61,434 bases of DNA, taken from NCBI RefSeq assembly GCF_004005375.1, contig NZ_RZUF01000005.1, positions 131,844 through 193,277 on the forward strand, written 5' to 3'. Source of the stretch: Rheinheimera sediminis. GTDB lineage: Bacteria > Pseudomonadota > Gammaproteobacteria > Enterobacterales > Alteromonadaceae. A model generated the notes under the pieces. It saw nothing but the letters and a program-made list of their open reading frames with translations. It did not search any database and had not been told where the DNA came from. This document shows positions 1 to 12,610 of this stretch, piece after piece (position 1 is the stretch's first letter; each line of letters begins with the position of its first letter). The position numbers and the translations under genes were made by a program.

Positions 1-100
1 GCCGGGTGTGTAGAGGACTTACACCTCTTAGTCACTAGTTTGACTACCACAGTCGATCTGGTTGCGCTTACGCGCAACGCGCCATGCCTGCCGACCTATA
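1..100. other. Unassigned edge sequence with three small hairpins
   Basis: No gene is recognisable in this edge stretch beyond the atp terminator. Three consecutive perfect inverted repeats are visible: GTGTA/TACAC (8-12 and 20-24), TAGTCA/TGACTA (29-34 and 41-46) and GTTGCGC/GCGCAAC (61-67 and 72-78). They may be part of a structured RNA or a processed 3' end lying mostly outside the window. I could not fit a tRNA or 5S rRNA to it. Confidence 0.3.
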
Positions 101-125
101 AAAAAAGCCACCCTAAGGTGGCTTT
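101..125 (-). terminator. Rho-independent terminator of the atp operon
   Basis: A 9-bp perfect stem (104-112 pairing with 117-125) with a CTAA loop on the plus strand. Read on the minus strand it is followed by a run of T (complement of the A run at 101-106). It lies 18 bases beyond the atpC stop codon, where the ATP synthase transcript should end. Confidence 0.85.
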
Positions 126-142
126 GTCATACAGTAATCCGC

Positions 143-559
143 TTATTTTTTGCGAAGTTTCTGAATTAAACGTAACTGGGCAATAGCTTCAGCTAATTGA
201 GCTGCAGCTTCTGCGTAGTTGAAGTCTGCGCCTGCATGTTGCATCGCTTCTTCAGCACGTTTTTGAGCAGCTAATGCAGCTTGCTCGTCCAGATCTTCAG
301 CCCGTACCGCAATGTCGGCCAGCACTGTGATGCTATGAGGCTGAACTTCCAGCACACCACCAGCAACGTAAATCAGATGCTCTTCGCCAAACTGTTTGAC
401 GATACGAACCATACCAGGCTTGATTCCAGTAAGAAGCGGAATGTGGCCAGGTAAAATACCCAGCTCACCTTCACTACCTGTTACCTGAATGGATTCCACC
501 AGACCAGAAAAAATCCGTTCTTCGGCGCTTACCACATCCAGTTGTACTGTCATTGCCAT
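143..559 (-). CDS. atpC: F1Fo ATP synthase epsilon subunit
   Basis: The 138-residue product is the epsilon subunit of the F1 central stalk. It turns with gamma and inhibits ATP hydrolysis through its C-terminal helices. An N-terminal beta-sandwich (about residues 1-88, with the conserved [13 protein letters not shown] stretch) is followed by an Ala/Glu-rich two-helix tail, the usual family layout and length. The ATG at 559 has AGGAG seven bases upstream; a second ATG two codons on is possible but worse placed. It is the last gene of the atp operon and is followed directly by the terminator. Confidence 0.97.
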   Translation of the reverse strand: MAMTVQLDVVSAEERIFSGLVESIQVTGSEGELGILPGHIPLLTGIKPGMVRIVKQFGEEHLIYVAGGVLEVQPHSITVLADIAVRAEDLDEQAALAAQKRAEEAMQHAGADFNYAEAAAQLAEAIAQLRLIQKLRKK

Positions 560-584
560 TTCGCTCTCCTAAAGCTGCAGTTGA

Positions 585-2862
<2,278 letters not shown>

Positions 2863-2916
2863 GACTAATCTCCGAAAGTTTCAACGACCGGGTGCGGTTA
2901 CCCGCACCCGATATGT

Positions 2917-4458
2917 TTACCAAGTCTGAGTTGCTTTAAACTTCTCAATAGCGCCTTTTAATGTCGCTTCGATTTGGTCGTTGTAGTTACCGGTTTTGTT
3001 CAGATCAGCCATAAACGCTGCGTGCTCTGAGTGCATGTAAGCAATTAAAGCAGCTTCAAAATCAAGGATTTTGGCAACTTCGATGTCTTTCATGTAGCCT
3101 TTTTCGATAGCGAAAATAGACACACCCATGTCAGCTACGCCCATTGGCGCGTATTGTAACTGTTTCATCAGTTCAGTAACTTTCTGGCCGTGGTCTAACT
3201 GCGCACGAGTCGCGTCATCCAGGTCAGAAGCGAACTGAGCGAACGCAGCCAGTTCAGAGTACTGAGCTAAGGCTAAACGGATACCGCCACCCAGCTTTTT
3301 GATGATTTTGGTTTGAGCAGCACCACCAACACGAGATACCGAGATACCAGCGTTTACAGCTGGACGGATACCGGCGTTGAATAAACCAGATTCTAAGAAG
3401 ATCTGACCGTCAGTGATCGAAATTACGTTGGTTGGAACGAACGCAGAAACGTCGCCAGCCTGAGTTTCGATGATTGGCAGTGCAGTTAATGAACCAGTTT
3501 TGCCTTTCACTTCACCGTTAGTTAAACGCTCAACATAATGTTCGTTGACACGAGATGCGCGCTCTAACAGACGGCTGTGGAGATAGAATACGTCACCTGG
3601 GTAAGCTTCACGGCCTGGTGGACGACGTAACAACAGAGAGATTTGACGGTAAGCAACGGCTTGTTTAGACAAGTCATCGTATACGATCAGTGCATCTTCA
3701 CCGCGGTCACGGAAGTATTCACCCATAGTACAACCAGAGTATGGCGCCAGGAATTGCAGTGCAGCCGCTTCAGAAGCTGAAGCTACAACAACAATAGTGT
3801 GGGCCAGAGCGTTATGCTCTTCCAGTTTACGTACTACGTTAGCGATAGTAGAAGCTTTTTGGCCGATAGCGACATAGATACATTTCACGCCAGAAGTTTT
3901 CTGGTTGATGATGGCATCGATAGCTAAAGCCGTTTTACCCGTCTGACGGTCACCGATTAACAATTCACGCTGACCACGACCGATTGGGATCATGGAGTCA
4001 ACTGACTTGTAACCAGTTTGCAGAGGTTGGTCTACTGAACGACGATCGATAACGCCCGGAGCGATTTTTTCTACTGGTGCAAAACCAGCAGCATCGATTG
4101 GGCCTTTACCGTCGATTGGCTCACCTAAAGTGTTGACCACACGGCCTAATAAGCCTGGGCCAACTGGTACTTCAAGGATACGGCCAGTAGATTTAACTTT
4201 TGTACCTTCACGCAGGTCCGCATATGGACCCATAACTACAGCACCTACTGAGTCGCGCTCAAGGTTTAATGCGATAGCGTAACGGTTGCCTGGAAGCTCA
4301 ATCATCTCACCCTGCATACAATCAGCAAGGCCATTGATACGAATAATACCGTCTGTAACTGCGACTATAGTACCTTCGTTGCGAGCTTCACTGACAACCT
4401 CAAACTGCTCAATACGTTTTTTGATCAGTTCAGAAATTTCAGTGGAATTCAGTTGCAT
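2917..4458 (-). CDS. atpA: F1Fo ATP synthase alpha subunit
   Basis: Non-catalytic nucleotide-binding alpha subunit of F1, 513 residues, the same length as in E. coli. The beta-barrel domain occupies about residues 25-95; the P-loop GDRQTGKT is at 169-176; the arginine finger region SRVGGAAQT and the C-terminal helical bundle follow. The N-terminal [19 protein letters not shown] is the delta/b2-binding helix. The ATG at 4458 lies 14 bases after the atpH stop, so translation is probably coupled. Confidence 0.97.
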   Translation of the reverse strand: MQLNSTEISELIKKRIEQFEVVSEARNEGTIVAVTDGIIRINGLADCMQGEMIELPGNRYAIALNLERDSVGAVVMGPYADLREGTKVKSTGRILEVPVGPGLLGRVVNTLGEPIDGKGPIDAAGFAPVEKIAPGVIDRRSVDQPLQTGYKSVDSMIPIGRGQRELLIGDRQTGKTALAIDAIINQKTSGVKCIYVAIGQKASTIANVVRKLEEHNALAHTIVVVASASEAAALQFLAPYSGCTMGEYFRDRGEDALIVYDDLSKQAVAYRQISLLLRRPPGREAYPGDVFYLHSRLLERASRVNEHYVERLTNGEVKGKTGSLTALPIIETQAGDVSAFVPTNVISITDGQIFLESGLFNAGIRPAVNAGISVSRVGGAAQTKIIKKLGGGIRLALAQYSELAAFAQFASDLDDATRAQLDHGQKVTELMKQLQYAPMGVADMGVSIFAIEKGYMKDIEVAKILDFEAALIAYMHSEHAAFMADLNKTGNYNDQIEATLKGAIEKFKATQTW

Positions 4459-4472
4459 GCTCTAATCCCCAA

Positions 4473-5006
4473 TTATGACTGCAGTGCAGTAGCTAAACGA
4501 TGTAATTTGCCACGAACCGAGCCATCAATAACCATATCACCGGATTTGATAACCATACCGCCAACGACGGCCGGATCTACACTGCAGTTCAATTTTACTT
4601 TACGTGCTAAACGTTGCGATAAAGCTTCAACCAGTTTGGCTTGCTGAGCTGCGTCTAATTCGGTCGCAGAAACCACTTCTACAGTGGCTTCTTTTTCATA
4701 TTCAGCTTTTAACTGAATAAAGGCGTCGAAGACTTCAGGCAAAGCAACCAAACGGTGGTTTTCAGCCATGATCCGGATCAGGTTTTGGCCCGAACTATTC
4801 AGCTGTTCTGCGCATACTTTGATAAAAAAGTCAGCTTGCTTTTCTGAAGAACCTAAAGCATGTAACCGTGAAGCTACTTCAGTGGTTTTTGCAACTTCAG
4901 CTGCGAAAAACAACATGGTGGCCCATGAATCCAATGCTTTTTGTTCTACAGCAACGTCAAAGGCTGCTTTAGCATAAGGACGAGCAACGATAGTCAGTTT
5001 AGACAT
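4473..5006 (-). CDS. atpH: F1Fo ATP synthase delta subunit
   Basis: The 177-residue delta subunit joins the top of F1 to the b2 peripheral stalk. The N-terminal helical domain begins with the family signature TIVARPYAKAAFDVA. The C-terminal region has the conserved VDPAVVGGMVIKSGDMVIDGSVRGKL segment in shortened form here (PAVVGGMVIKSGD), typical of OSCP/delta. It is positioned between atpF and atpA, 12 bases after atpF. Confidence 0.96.
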   Translation of the reverse strand: MSKLTIVARPYAKAAFDVAVEQKALDSWATMLFFAAEVAKTTEVASRLHALGSSEKQADFFIKVCAEQLNSSGQNLIRIMAENHRLVALPEVFDAFIQLKAEYEKEATVEVVSATELDAAQQAKLVEALSQRLARKVKLNCSVDPAVVGGMVIKSGDMVIDGSVRGKLHRLATALQS

Positions 5007-5018
5007 GGCTCACCCTCA

Positions 5019-5489
5019 TTAAAGTTCTGCGACCAGTTTATCCAGGATGTCGCTGTGTGCAGCTGCATCAATAGAACGCTGAAGAATTTTTTCAGCACCA
5101 GCTACAGCTAACACTGCAACCTGCTTGCGTAATTCTTCTCTGGCTTTAATACGTTCAGCGTCGATTTCGGCTTTAGCCTGAGCAAGAATTTTCTCGCGCT
5201 CAGACTGAGCTTTAACAGAAGCTTCATCAATAATTTGTTGTTCACGCTTTTTAGCTTGATCAATTAATGCAGAAGCCTGTGTTTTGGCTTCAGCTAATTG
5301 CTGCTTAACCTTGTCCTGAACCAGACGTAAGTCTTGTTCAGCACGGTCAGAGGCTGCTAAACCGTCAGCAATTTTTTGCTGACGAGCTTCTATAGCACCA
5401 ATCAATGGTGGCCATACAAACTTCATGCAGAACAGCACGAACACTGCGAAAGCTATTAACTCTCCGAGTAGAGTGGCGTTAAGATTCAC
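5019..5489 (-). CDS. atpF: F1Fo ATP synthase b subunit
   Basis: The 156-residue b subunit is the dimeric peripheral stalk. One N-terminal membrane helix (about residues 5-25, [20 protein letters not shown]) anchors a long charged coiled coil rich in Ala, Lys, Glu and Gln that reaches up to delta. Length matches the 156-residue E. coli protein. The first codon at 5489 has a strong AGGAGG-like element just upstream. Confidence 0.96.
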   Translation of the reverse strand: MNLNATLLGELIAFAVFVLFCMKFVWPPLIGAIEARQQKIADGLAASDRAEQDLRLVQDKVKQQLAEAKTQASALIDQAKKREQQIIDEASVKAQSEREKILAQAKAEIDAERIKAREELRKQVAVLAVAGAEKILQRSIDAAAHSDILDKLVAEL

Positions 5490-5540
5490 GACCCCTCCTC
5501 CTATTAAAGTTGTTGTTCATTAAAAAATGAGTGTTTTGAA

Positions 5541-6694
<1,154 letters not shown>

Positions 6695-7090
6695 TTAATG
6701 TTTAAAAAAGAAAGCTGTACAAAACTGCAGCATCACTACTATAGAGTAGGACAACAAAAAAGGTGCGGCTTCGATGGCCGAACCACTTAAAACAGCTGCA
6801 AATAATAAAATACTAATCATCGTTTTCAGCGATACGGCCTTTTGCATCATTTGCCTGGCCAATTCTTGGTTTTGTGACGCATCCACTTTAAACGATAAAA
6901 AAACAAATACTACATTAGCAATAACAGCAATTAGTCCGCCTTTTAAGGCTGATTTCGCTTCGAGCTCGCCAGAATAAAAGAAACAAGCAGCGATCAAAAA
7001 CGTCAGAGCCAGCTGAAAAACAACAAATTTATAGGCTTGCTTCTTATTCTGTTGATGTGAAGCCACTGTAATTTGTTCAGTCTGAACCAT
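6695..7090 (-). CDS. atpI: ATP synthase accessory protein I
   Basis: The 131-residue AtpI-family membrane protein is the usual first gene of the operon. It helps c-ring assembly and possibly ion supply but is not part of the final enzyme. Four hydrophobic segments are visible (about residues 22-40, 50-68, 84-102 and 107-127). The open frame continues to a TTG at 7120, but that codon overlaps the -10 element of the promoter proposed for this operon, so the ATG at 7090 is chosen. Confidence 0.88.
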   Translation of the reverse strand: MVQTEQITVASHQQNKKQAYKFVVFQLALTFLIAACFFYSGELEAKSALKGGLIAVIANVVFVFLSFKVDASQNQELARQMMQKAVSLKTMISILLFAAVLSGSAIEAAPFLLSYSIVVMLQFCTAFFFKH

Positions 7091-7119
7091 CTGTAAACCA
7101 CGGTTAAAATGCCGTCGCA

Positions 7120-7147
7120 AGTATACTTATCTGCCTTTTTTTTGCAA
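7120..7147 (-). promoter_or_regulatory. Candidate sigma70 promoter of the atp operon
   Basis: Read on the minus strand: TTGCAA (7147-7142), a 16-base spacer and TATACT (7125-7120), about 30 bases before the atpI ATG. The spacer holds an A tract. It is the only good -35/-10 pair I found between parB and atpI. Inference from consensus only. Confidence 0.6.
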
Positions 7148-7198
7148 GAAAAAGCGGGATTACTCAACTTTTTGTCTGAGATAGTGAAAAATTACAGT

Positions 7199-8092
7199 CT
7201 AGGATTCAGAATCCTGAGTCTGCAATTTGCTTAATATGCCCTCGAGCTCATCTAAACTGCTGTATGAAATCACCAGATTGCCTTTGCCTTTTTTGTTGTA
7301 ATTAATCTCAACAGGCGCAGCAAAACGTTCACTTAAGCGTTGTTCCAGCGAGCTGACATCAGGATCTTTTATTTTAGGAATCACTTCAGGAGCTGGTTCA
7401 AGCAGTCGACGCACCATATTTTCAGTATCTCGCACTGTCATCTGCTTGGCAGCCACTATGCGGGCAGCATCAGATTGCGCTGTACCATCCAATGCCAATA
7501 AAGCACGGGCATGACCCATTTCAATATCACCATGTTCCAGTAATAACTTCACATCATCATTTAACTGGTTCAGGCGCAATAAATTAGTCACACTGGCGCG
7601 TGATTTGCCAACAGCATCAGCCACTTGCTGATGTGTCAATTCAAATTCGGATAACAAACGCTGCAAAGCAATAGCTTCTTCCATCGCATTCAGATCTTCA
7701 CGCTGAATGTTTTCAATCAGAGCTATAGCTACTGCAGCTTCGTCAGGTACATCTTTGATAATACAAGGAATAACGTCCAATTGCGCCAACTGGCTAGCGC
7801 GCCAGCGCCGTTCACCAGCGATGATTTCATAGGATTCTTCCCCCACTTGGCGCACAACAATAGGTTGAATAATGCCTTGAGAGCGAATTGAACTGGCTAA
7901 ATCTTCCAGCGCATCCTGTGACATGTCTTTACGCGGCTGATATTTACCTGGCTTGAGCCATTCAATCGGTAGTTTTTGCAATTCACTGCGTTGGGCTGAA
8001 GAAAAGTTGGCGTCATTCTGTTGCTCAGACACAGGTTTAGTCGTAAGTAAAGCATCTAAGCCCCGGCCTAAGCCACGTTTTTTTACCGACAT
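7199..8092 (-). CDS. parB: Chromosome-partitioning protein ParB
   Basis: A 297-residue chromosomal ParB (Spo0J) DNA-binding CTPase, which loads at parS, spreads along DNA and stimulates ParA. The N-terminal basic tail (KKRGLGRGLDALL) is the ParA-contact motif. The CTP-binding motif GERRWRA is at residues 93-99. A helix-turn-helix region (about 152-174, THQQVADAVGKSRASVTNLL) and a C-terminal dimerisation domain follow. It lies downstream of parA with a short gap, one operon. Two matching parS sites are present in recF. Confidence 0.96.
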   Translation of the reverse strand: MSVKKRGLGRGLDALLTTKPVSEQQNDANFSSAQRSELQKLPIEWLKPGKYQPRKDMSQDALEDLASSIRSQGIIQPIVVRQVGEESYEIIAGERRWRASQLAQLDVIPCIIKDVPDEAAVAIALIENIQREDLNAMEEAIALQRLLSEFELTHQQVADAVGKSRASVTNLLRLNQLNDDVKLLLEHGDIEMGHARALLALDGTAQSDAARIVAAKQMTVRDTENMVRRLLEPAPEVIPKIKDPDVSSLEQRLSERFAAPVEINYNKKGKGNLVISYSSLDELEGILSKLQTQDSES

Positions 8093-8129
8093 CTTCAGTT
8101 GTATTCCTTGTCTATTAGGCGCTTTTTAA

Positions 8130-8924
8130 TTAGGCGGAAATGGAGGTTTTTACGGTTTTTTTATCAGCACGGCGTAAAATTTCGCCCGCCAATGCCAGAT
8201 AAGCCTTGGCCCCTGTTGAACCTTTGTCGTAATACATCACAGGAGTACCAAAACTCGGCGCTTCCGCCAGTCGCACATTACGTGGGATCACTGCACGGTA
8301 GACTTTATCACCAAAATGTTGTTTCAACTGTTCAGACACATCATTGGCCAGGCGATTACGCGGGTCGTACATAGTGCGCAGAATACCTTCAATTTTAAGA
8401 TCGGCATTCACCACGGACGTCAACTGGTTGATGGTGTCCATCAGAGCGGTTAAACCTTCCAGCGCATAGTATTCACATTGCATAGGCACCAGCACAGAAT
8501 CGGCCGCGGCCATCGCATTCACCGTCAACATATTGAGGGAAGGCGGGCAATCAATAAAAATAAAATCATAATGCAGTCTTGCTTCCTTCAAGGCATTACG
8601 TAATCGAAGTTCACGTGCGAAAACATTCATCAACCTGACTTCAGCTGCTGTTACATCTGAATTTGCGGCGATCAGGTGGTAGCCACCAGCAGTTTCCTTC
8701 ACCACAACTTCATGAAAAGGTTTTTCATCCACCAACAATTCATAAGCACTGGCATGCACAGCATATTTATCTATGCCACTGCCCATGGTGGCATTCCCTT
8801 GAGGATCTAAATCAATCAGCAGCACCTTGCGTTTGGTTGCGGCCATAGACGCAGCCAGATTAACCGCTGTGGTTGTTTTGCCCACACCACCTTTCTGGTT
8901 TGCAATAGCTATGACTTTTCCCAC
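8130..8924 (-). CDS. parA: Chromosome-partitioning ATPase ParA
   Basis: A 264-residue ParA/Soj ATPase that moves the ParB-parS complexes during origin segregation. The deviant Walker A KGGVGKTT is at residues 11-18 with the signature Lys, and FIDCPPSLN is the Walker A' region. There is no long N-terminal helix-turn-helix, so it is the short chromosomal (type Ib-like) form. The start codon is GTG at 8924. It lies between rsmG and parB, as in many gammaproteobacteria. Confidence 0.96.
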   Translation of the reverse strand: MGKVIAIANQKGGVGKTTTAVNLAASMAATKRKVLLIDLDPQGNATMGSGIDKYAVHASAYELLVDEKPFHEVVVKETAGGYHLIAANSDVTAAEVRLMNVFARELRLRNALKEARLHYDFIFIDCPPSLNMLTVNAMAAADSVLVPMQCEYYALEGLTALMDTINQLTSVVNADLKIEGILRTMYDPRNRLANDVSEQLKQHFGDKVYRAVIPRNVRLAEAPSFGTPVMYYDKGSTGAKAYLALAGEILRRADKKTVKTSISA

Positions 8925-8951
8925 AAGGACCCCAATAAGAATGTAATTAAA

Positions 8952-9569
8952 TTAGACGTTCTCCAACACCACCAGATAACGTTCAGCGTTCAGTGTTGGC
9001 ACCTGTAACGGATGACTGCCGACAACTTTAACAAAATTCGGCAAAGCTGCAATTTCTTCTTGAACCAAAGCGCCTTTCATGGCTAAAAACTGGCCATTAG
9101 CAGCTGGTAGGTGCTTACACCAGTTCACCATATCCGACATTGAAGCAAAAGCACGGCTCAGTACCGCATCATACCCTGTTTCCGGTTGATGGTCTTCCAC
9201 ACGGCTCTGAATAGATTCAAAGTTTTGTAATTTCAGCTGCAATTTAACGTGATTTAAAAAGCGAATGCGCTTACCAAGACTATCCAGCAAGTAAAATTGT
9301 TTGTCAGGTAAAGCGATCGCAAGTGGGATACCGGGCAAACCTGGGCCCGTGCCTACATCGATAATGCGTTCTCCGCTGACAAAAGGGCTTACAGCTAAAC
9401 TGTCCATGATGTGTTTCACCAGCATCTCTTCCGGATCACGCACTGAAGTCAGATTATAAGCACTGTTCCATTTATCCAATAACTGAACATAAGCCACTAA
9501 TTGTTCTAGTTGATGTTGAGATAAAACCAAGCTGGTCTGAGCGACCAGCTTTTTTAATTTTTCCAGCAT
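8952..9569 (-). CDS. rsmG: 16S rRNA (guanine-527-N7)-methyltransferase
   Basis: RsmG methylates G527 of 16S rRNA using S-adenosylmethionine. The 205-residue product has the class I methyltransferase fold. Motif I is [14 protein letters not shown] (from about residue 71), with [13 protein letters not shown] after it and the [20 protein letters not shown] signature at about 39-58. ATG at 9569 with GGGA upstream. It directly follows mnmG (14-base gap), the classical gidA-gidB pair, with parAB after it. Confidence 0.96.
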   Translation of the reverse strand: MLEKLKKLVAQTSLVLSQHQLEQLVAYVQLLDKWNSAYNLTSVRDPEEMLVKHIMDSLAVSPFVSGERIIDVGTGPGLPGIPLAIALPDKQFYLLDSLGKRIRFLNHVKLQLKLQNFESIQSRVEDHQPETGYDAVLSRAFASMSDMVNWCKHLPAANGQFLAMKGALVQEEIAALPNFVKVVGSHPLQVPTLNAERYLVVLENV

Positions 9570-9583
9570 GTTGTTCCCAATGC

Positions 9584-11473
9584 TTAAGCAGATTTGCGCA
9601 GTAAACCCTGTTTCTTCAGGTACACCAGCAGTAATGAAATAGCAGCAGGCGTTATGCCTGAAATACGTGAAGCTTGACCCATAGTTTCAGGTTGTACCTG
9701 ATTTAGTTTTAGTATCACTTCGTTGGATAAACCTTTCACCACTTTGTAATCAAAATTTGCAGGCAAACGGGTATTTTCGTTACGCTCCTGCTTGGAGATC
9801 TCATCCTGCTGACGATTAATATAACCTTCGTACTTGATCTGAATTTCAACTTGTTCAGCTGCAGCAGGATCTGTCAATCCAGGGCCTACTAAATCGATTT
9901 TCATCAGATCCTGATAATTCACTTCAGGGCGACGAATTAGATCTTCCAGGCTTGCTTCTTTGCTCAGCGGTGTTTTCACCAGCTTGTTCACTTCAGCCAA
10001 AGCTGCGTGTTGTGGGTGGATCCACTGCTGTTTTAAGCGTTGGCGTTCCAGTTCAATTTGTTCAATTTTGTGGTTAAATGCCGCCCAGCGGTCGTCGTCG
10101 ACTAGGCCTAATTCGCGACCTTTGGCGGTTAAACGAATATCAGCGTTGTCTTCACGTAACATCAGACGGTATTCAGCACGGCTGGTGAACATGCGATACG
10201 GCTCTTTGGTACCCATAGTGGTTAGATCATCAACCAATACACCGACATAAGCCTGATCCCGGCTTGGGGTCCAGGAGTCTTTGTCCTGAGCAGAAAGCGC
10301 GGCGTTCATACCGGCCATTAAGCCTTGAGCTCCCGCTTCTTCGTAACCTGTAGTGCCGTTAATTTGACCAGCAAAAAACAGGCCTTTGATAAATTTAGTT
10401 TCGAATGACGTTTTTAGGTCTCTCGGATCGAAAAAGTCATATTCAATGGCATAACCAGGCCGAGTAATGTGAGCATTTTCTAAACCTTTGATTGACCGCA
10501 CAAGGTTTAACTGTACGTCAAAAGGCAAGCTGGTCGATATGCCGTTTGGATACAGTTCGTGTGTGGTTAAACCTTCAGGTTCAATAAAGATCTGGTGTTT
10601 ATCTTTGTCAGCAAAACGGGTGATCTTGTCTTCGATTGAAGGGCAATATCTCGGGCCAATGCCTTCAATCACGCCAGTGTACATGGGCGAGCGATCTAAA
10701 CCATTACGAATAATATCGTGGGTTTGCTCGTTGGTGTAGGTGATATGACAAGGGATCTGAGTGGGTTGATCCTTGTGGGATCCCATAAACGAAAACACTG
10801 GAGTAGGGTTATCACCAGGTTGGGCCTGCATCACAGAAAAATCAACGGTTCTGGCGTCGATACGAGGTGGAGTACCGGTTTTTAAACGACCTACACGGAA
10901 AGGCAATTCGCGTAGACGTCGCGCTAAAGCTATGGATGGTGGATCACCAGCGCGGCCACCACTGTAATTTTGTAAGCCAATATGGATCTGGCCACCGAGG
11001 AAAGTACCTACGGTCAGTACCACTGATTTGGCTTTAAATTTCAAACCCATTTGAGTCACTACACCACAAACCTGATCATTTTCTACGATCAAATCATCAC
11101 AGGCTTGTTGAAAGATCTTCAGATTAGGCTGGTTTTCAAGAACTAAACGTACAGCTGCACGATAAAGCTGACGGTCAGCCTGAGCACGGGTTGCGCGGAC
11201 GGCAGGGCCTTTGGAACTATTTAAAGTTCTAAATTGGATCCCGGCACGATCTGTTGCTTTTGCCATAACGCCGCCCAGGGCATCAATTTCTTTCACCAGA
11301 TGGCCTTTACCAATGCCGCCAATGGCTGGGTTACAGGACATCTGACCTAAAGTCTCAACGTTGTGAGTCAGCAATAATGTTTGCATTCCCATGCGGGCCG
11401 CAGCAAGCGCAGCCTCTGTGCCGGCGTGACCACCACCAACAACGATGACATCAAATGTTTCCTGAAAAAGCAT
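9584..11473 (-). CDS. mnmG: tRNA U34 carboxymethylaminomethyl synthesis protein MnmG
   Basis: MnmG (GidA) is the FAD-binding half of the MnmEG complex that modifies the wobble uridine of several tRNAs; its partner mnmE is at 17.7 kb. The 629-residue protein equals the E. coli length. The FAD motif GGGHAG is at residues 13-18; [19 protein letters not shown] and [17 protein letters not shown] are family signatures. Start at the ATG at 11473 (GAGG seven bases upstream); a TTG six codons earlier is disfavoured. It is transcribed away from oriC, as in E. coli. Confidence 0.97.
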   Translation of the reverse strand: MLFQETFDVIVVGGGHAGTEAALAAARMGMQTLLLTHNVETLGQMSCNPAIGGIGKGHLVKEIDALGGVMAKATDRAGIQFRTLNSSKGPAVRATRAQADRQLYRAAVRLVLENQPNLKIFQQACDDLIVENDQVCGVVTQMGLKFKAKSVVLTVGTFLGGQIHIGLQNYSGGRAGDPPSIALARRLRELPFRVGRLKTGTPPRIDARTVDFSVMQAQPGDNPTPVFSFMGSHKDQPTQIPCHITYTNEQTHDIIRNGLDRSPMYTGVIEGIGPRYCPSIEDKITRFADKDKHQIFIEPEGLTTHELYPNGISTSLPFDVQLNLVRSIKGLENAHITRPGYAIEYDFFDPRDLKTSFETKFIKGLFFAGQINGTTGYEEAGAQGLMAGMNAALSAQDKDSWTPSRDQAYVGVLVDDLTTMGTKEPYRMFTSRAEYRLMLREDNADIRLTAKGRELGLVDDDRWAAFNHKIEQIELERQRLKQQWIHPQHAALAEVNKLVKTPLSKEASLEDLIRRPEVNYQDLMKIDLVGPGLTDPAAAEQVEIQIKYEGYINRQQDEISKQERNENTRLPANFDYKVVKGLSNEVILKLNQVQPETMGQASRISGITPAAISLLLVYLKKQGLLRKSA

Positions 11474-11613
11474 AGTAAGCCTCGAACTCAAAACCAGTTC
11501 TGTAAAAAGGGCGCGTATTGTAACTGGATCTTAGGCTTTGTGGAATGGTTAAAACTCGATCACGATCCTGGAAAGATCACTAATAATATATAAGGATCTT
11601 TAAAGAGATCTTT

Positions 11614-11631
11614 TTATTATGTTTACTACTA
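11614..11631 (-). promoter_or_regulatory. DnaA-trio-like tract in the unwinding element
   Basis: On the minus strand the six consecutive triplets read TAG TAG TAA ACA TAA TAA. They start 14 bases beyond the nearest DnaA box (11646-11654), which has the same strand polarity. This matches the described arrangement of DnaA box, short GC-containing gap and TAG-like triplets used for DnaA loading on single strands. Inference from pattern. Confidence 0.55.
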
Positions 11632-11645
11632 TACAGAGCCTTTTC

Positions 11646-11654
11646 TGTGGGTAA
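11646..11654 (-). promoter_or_regulatory. DnaA box (R1 position)
   Basis: TGTGGGTAA, the reverse of TTACCCACA, one mismatch from TTATCCACA. It borders the AT-rich element, as R1 does in E. coli. Confidence 0.7.
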
Positions 11655-11672
11655 CCCTTGATCTGTTTTGAA

Positions 11673-11685
11673 GATCAATCAGTTA
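11673..11685 (+). promoter_or_regulatory. Candidate IHF-binding site in oriC
   Basis: GATCAATCAGTTA fits the IHF consensus WATCAANNNNTTR at every position except the first. It lies between the R1-like and R2-like boxes, the position of the IHF site in E. coli oriC. Confidence 0.55.
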
Positions 11686-11751
11686 GAAAGGATCGGATCC
11701 TGTGATCAACACAAGATCCTGAGTCGAACAAGCGGTGTTTAACTAGCACTT

Positions 11752-11760
11752 TTATACACA
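11752..11760 (+). promoter_or_regulatory. DnaA box (R2 position)
   Basis: TTATACACA, a perfect TTATNCACA match and identical to E. coli R2. It lies about 98 bases from the R1-like box. Confidence 0.8.
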
Positions 11761-11824
11761 GACCATAAAACCTGATTTGTTACACAGAGGATAACTTCAG
11801 CTTTTACATAAGTTATAACTATAC

Positions 11825-11833
11825 TTATGCACA
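11825..11833 (+). promoter_or_regulatory. DnaA box
   Basis: TTATGCACA, a full match to TTATNCACA, on the mioC side of the origin. Confidence 0.7.
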
Positions 11834-11857
11834 TTAGACTTAAAAATTAGTTAAAAC

Positions 11858-11866
11858 TGTGGATAT
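11858..11866 (-). promoter_or_regulatory. DnaA box (variant)
   Basis: TGTGGATAT, one mismatch from TGTGGATAA. It is in the inverted orientation relative to the box at 11825 and near the position of E. coli R4. Confidence 0.6.
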
Positions 11867-12007
11867 CCATGTGTAACTGGATCATAAGTATGATCCTCTG
11901 TATATGGAAGTGGATCATGATCGGGCTATAAAGAGTACAGGCCCTTTGTATACGGGCCTTTGAGTGGCGGACTGTAAAAGATCCTGTTCTGTATAACTAA
12001 GCGGGGT

Positions 12008-12445
12008 TTAAGGCAGGGTTTTGATAAATTCAGGCAGCCAGACCAAAGCTTGATCTTCAGGCAGTTCAGCCGTTAAAACATCGATATTCAGTCCTGGTAA
12101 CAATAATCTGCCGCCTAAAGAATCGAAAAGCTCAGAGATTTTTTTACCAGCCAGACAAAAAGTATCGTAACTGGAATCACCTAAAGTGATCACTGCGTAC
12201 GAAACTGTGGTAAGATCTGTTTGATCTTGTGCTAATTGATCCACAAAAGGTTGGATATTATCGGGCAGATCCCCTGCGCCATACGTCGAAGTGACGACTA
12301 ACCAGATACTGTTTCTGGTTAACAGTGTTAAATCAGGGGTGAGATGAAGTTTTACTTCATAACCCGCTTTTTCCAAAGTTTCAGCTACTTGTTCTGCTGC
12401 ATATTCTGCAGCGCCCATTTGGCTGCCCACAAGGATCTCGATCAT
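12008..12445 (-). CDS. mioC: MioC-type flavodoxin
   Basis: A 145-residue short-chain flavodoxin with an FMN phosphate loop near residues 7-14 (GSQMGAAE) and the flavin-binding TSTYGAGDLPDN near the middle. MioC is associated with biotin synthase electron transfer in E. coli, and its gene flanks oriC there. As in E. coli it is transcribed toward the origin, so its transcript may influence initiation. Start ATG at 12445. I saw no strong terminator between it and oriC. Confidence 0.93.
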   Translation of the reverse strand: MIEILVGSQMGAAEYAAEQVAETLEKAGYEVKLHLTPDLTLLTRNSIWLVVTSTYGAGDLPDNIQPFVDQLAQDQTDLTTVSYAVITLGDSSYDTFCLAGKKISELFDSLGGRLLLPGLNIDVLTAELPEDQALVWLPEFIKTLP

Positions 12446-12610
12446 ACTGCATCCTATTGTCAGTGAAATGATTGGCTATACTACTGGAATTAAAACGTGC
12501 AAAGCGAATGCTTCTTGCACCTTTTTGGGTATTTTTACTGCAAAGCAGGCTCAGTAAATCTACGATAGCACAAACCGTTCGCCTGCGTGTTATTGAGGTT
12601 TATACAATAT

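Larger units (their letters stand above)
11521..11983. other. oriC: Chromosomal replication origin, E. coli type
   Basis: The 534-base gap between mnmG and mioC has all the marks of a gammaproteobacterial oriC. There are 17 GATC sites between 11527 and 11983, where about two are expected by chance. An AT-rich unwinding region lies on the mnmG side (about 11579-11634), with a 13-mer-like GATCTTTTTATTA at 11607-11619. DnaA boxes follow on the mioC side, and an IHF-like site lies between the first two. The order mnmG - AT-rich region - DnaA boxes - mioC and both gene directions equal those of E. coli. Confidence 0.93.

Noticed and set aside
78-88. CGCGCCATGCC is identical to the last 11 bases of the window (61424-61434), suggesting terminal direct repeats
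   Set aside because: Eleven bases with no flanking similarity is too short to claim a repeat or circular overlap; it may be chance.
11939-11959. Terminator between mioC and oriC (AGGCCC/GGGCCT)
   Set aside because: The loop is nine bases and neither strand has a proper T run, so I did not list it as a feature.
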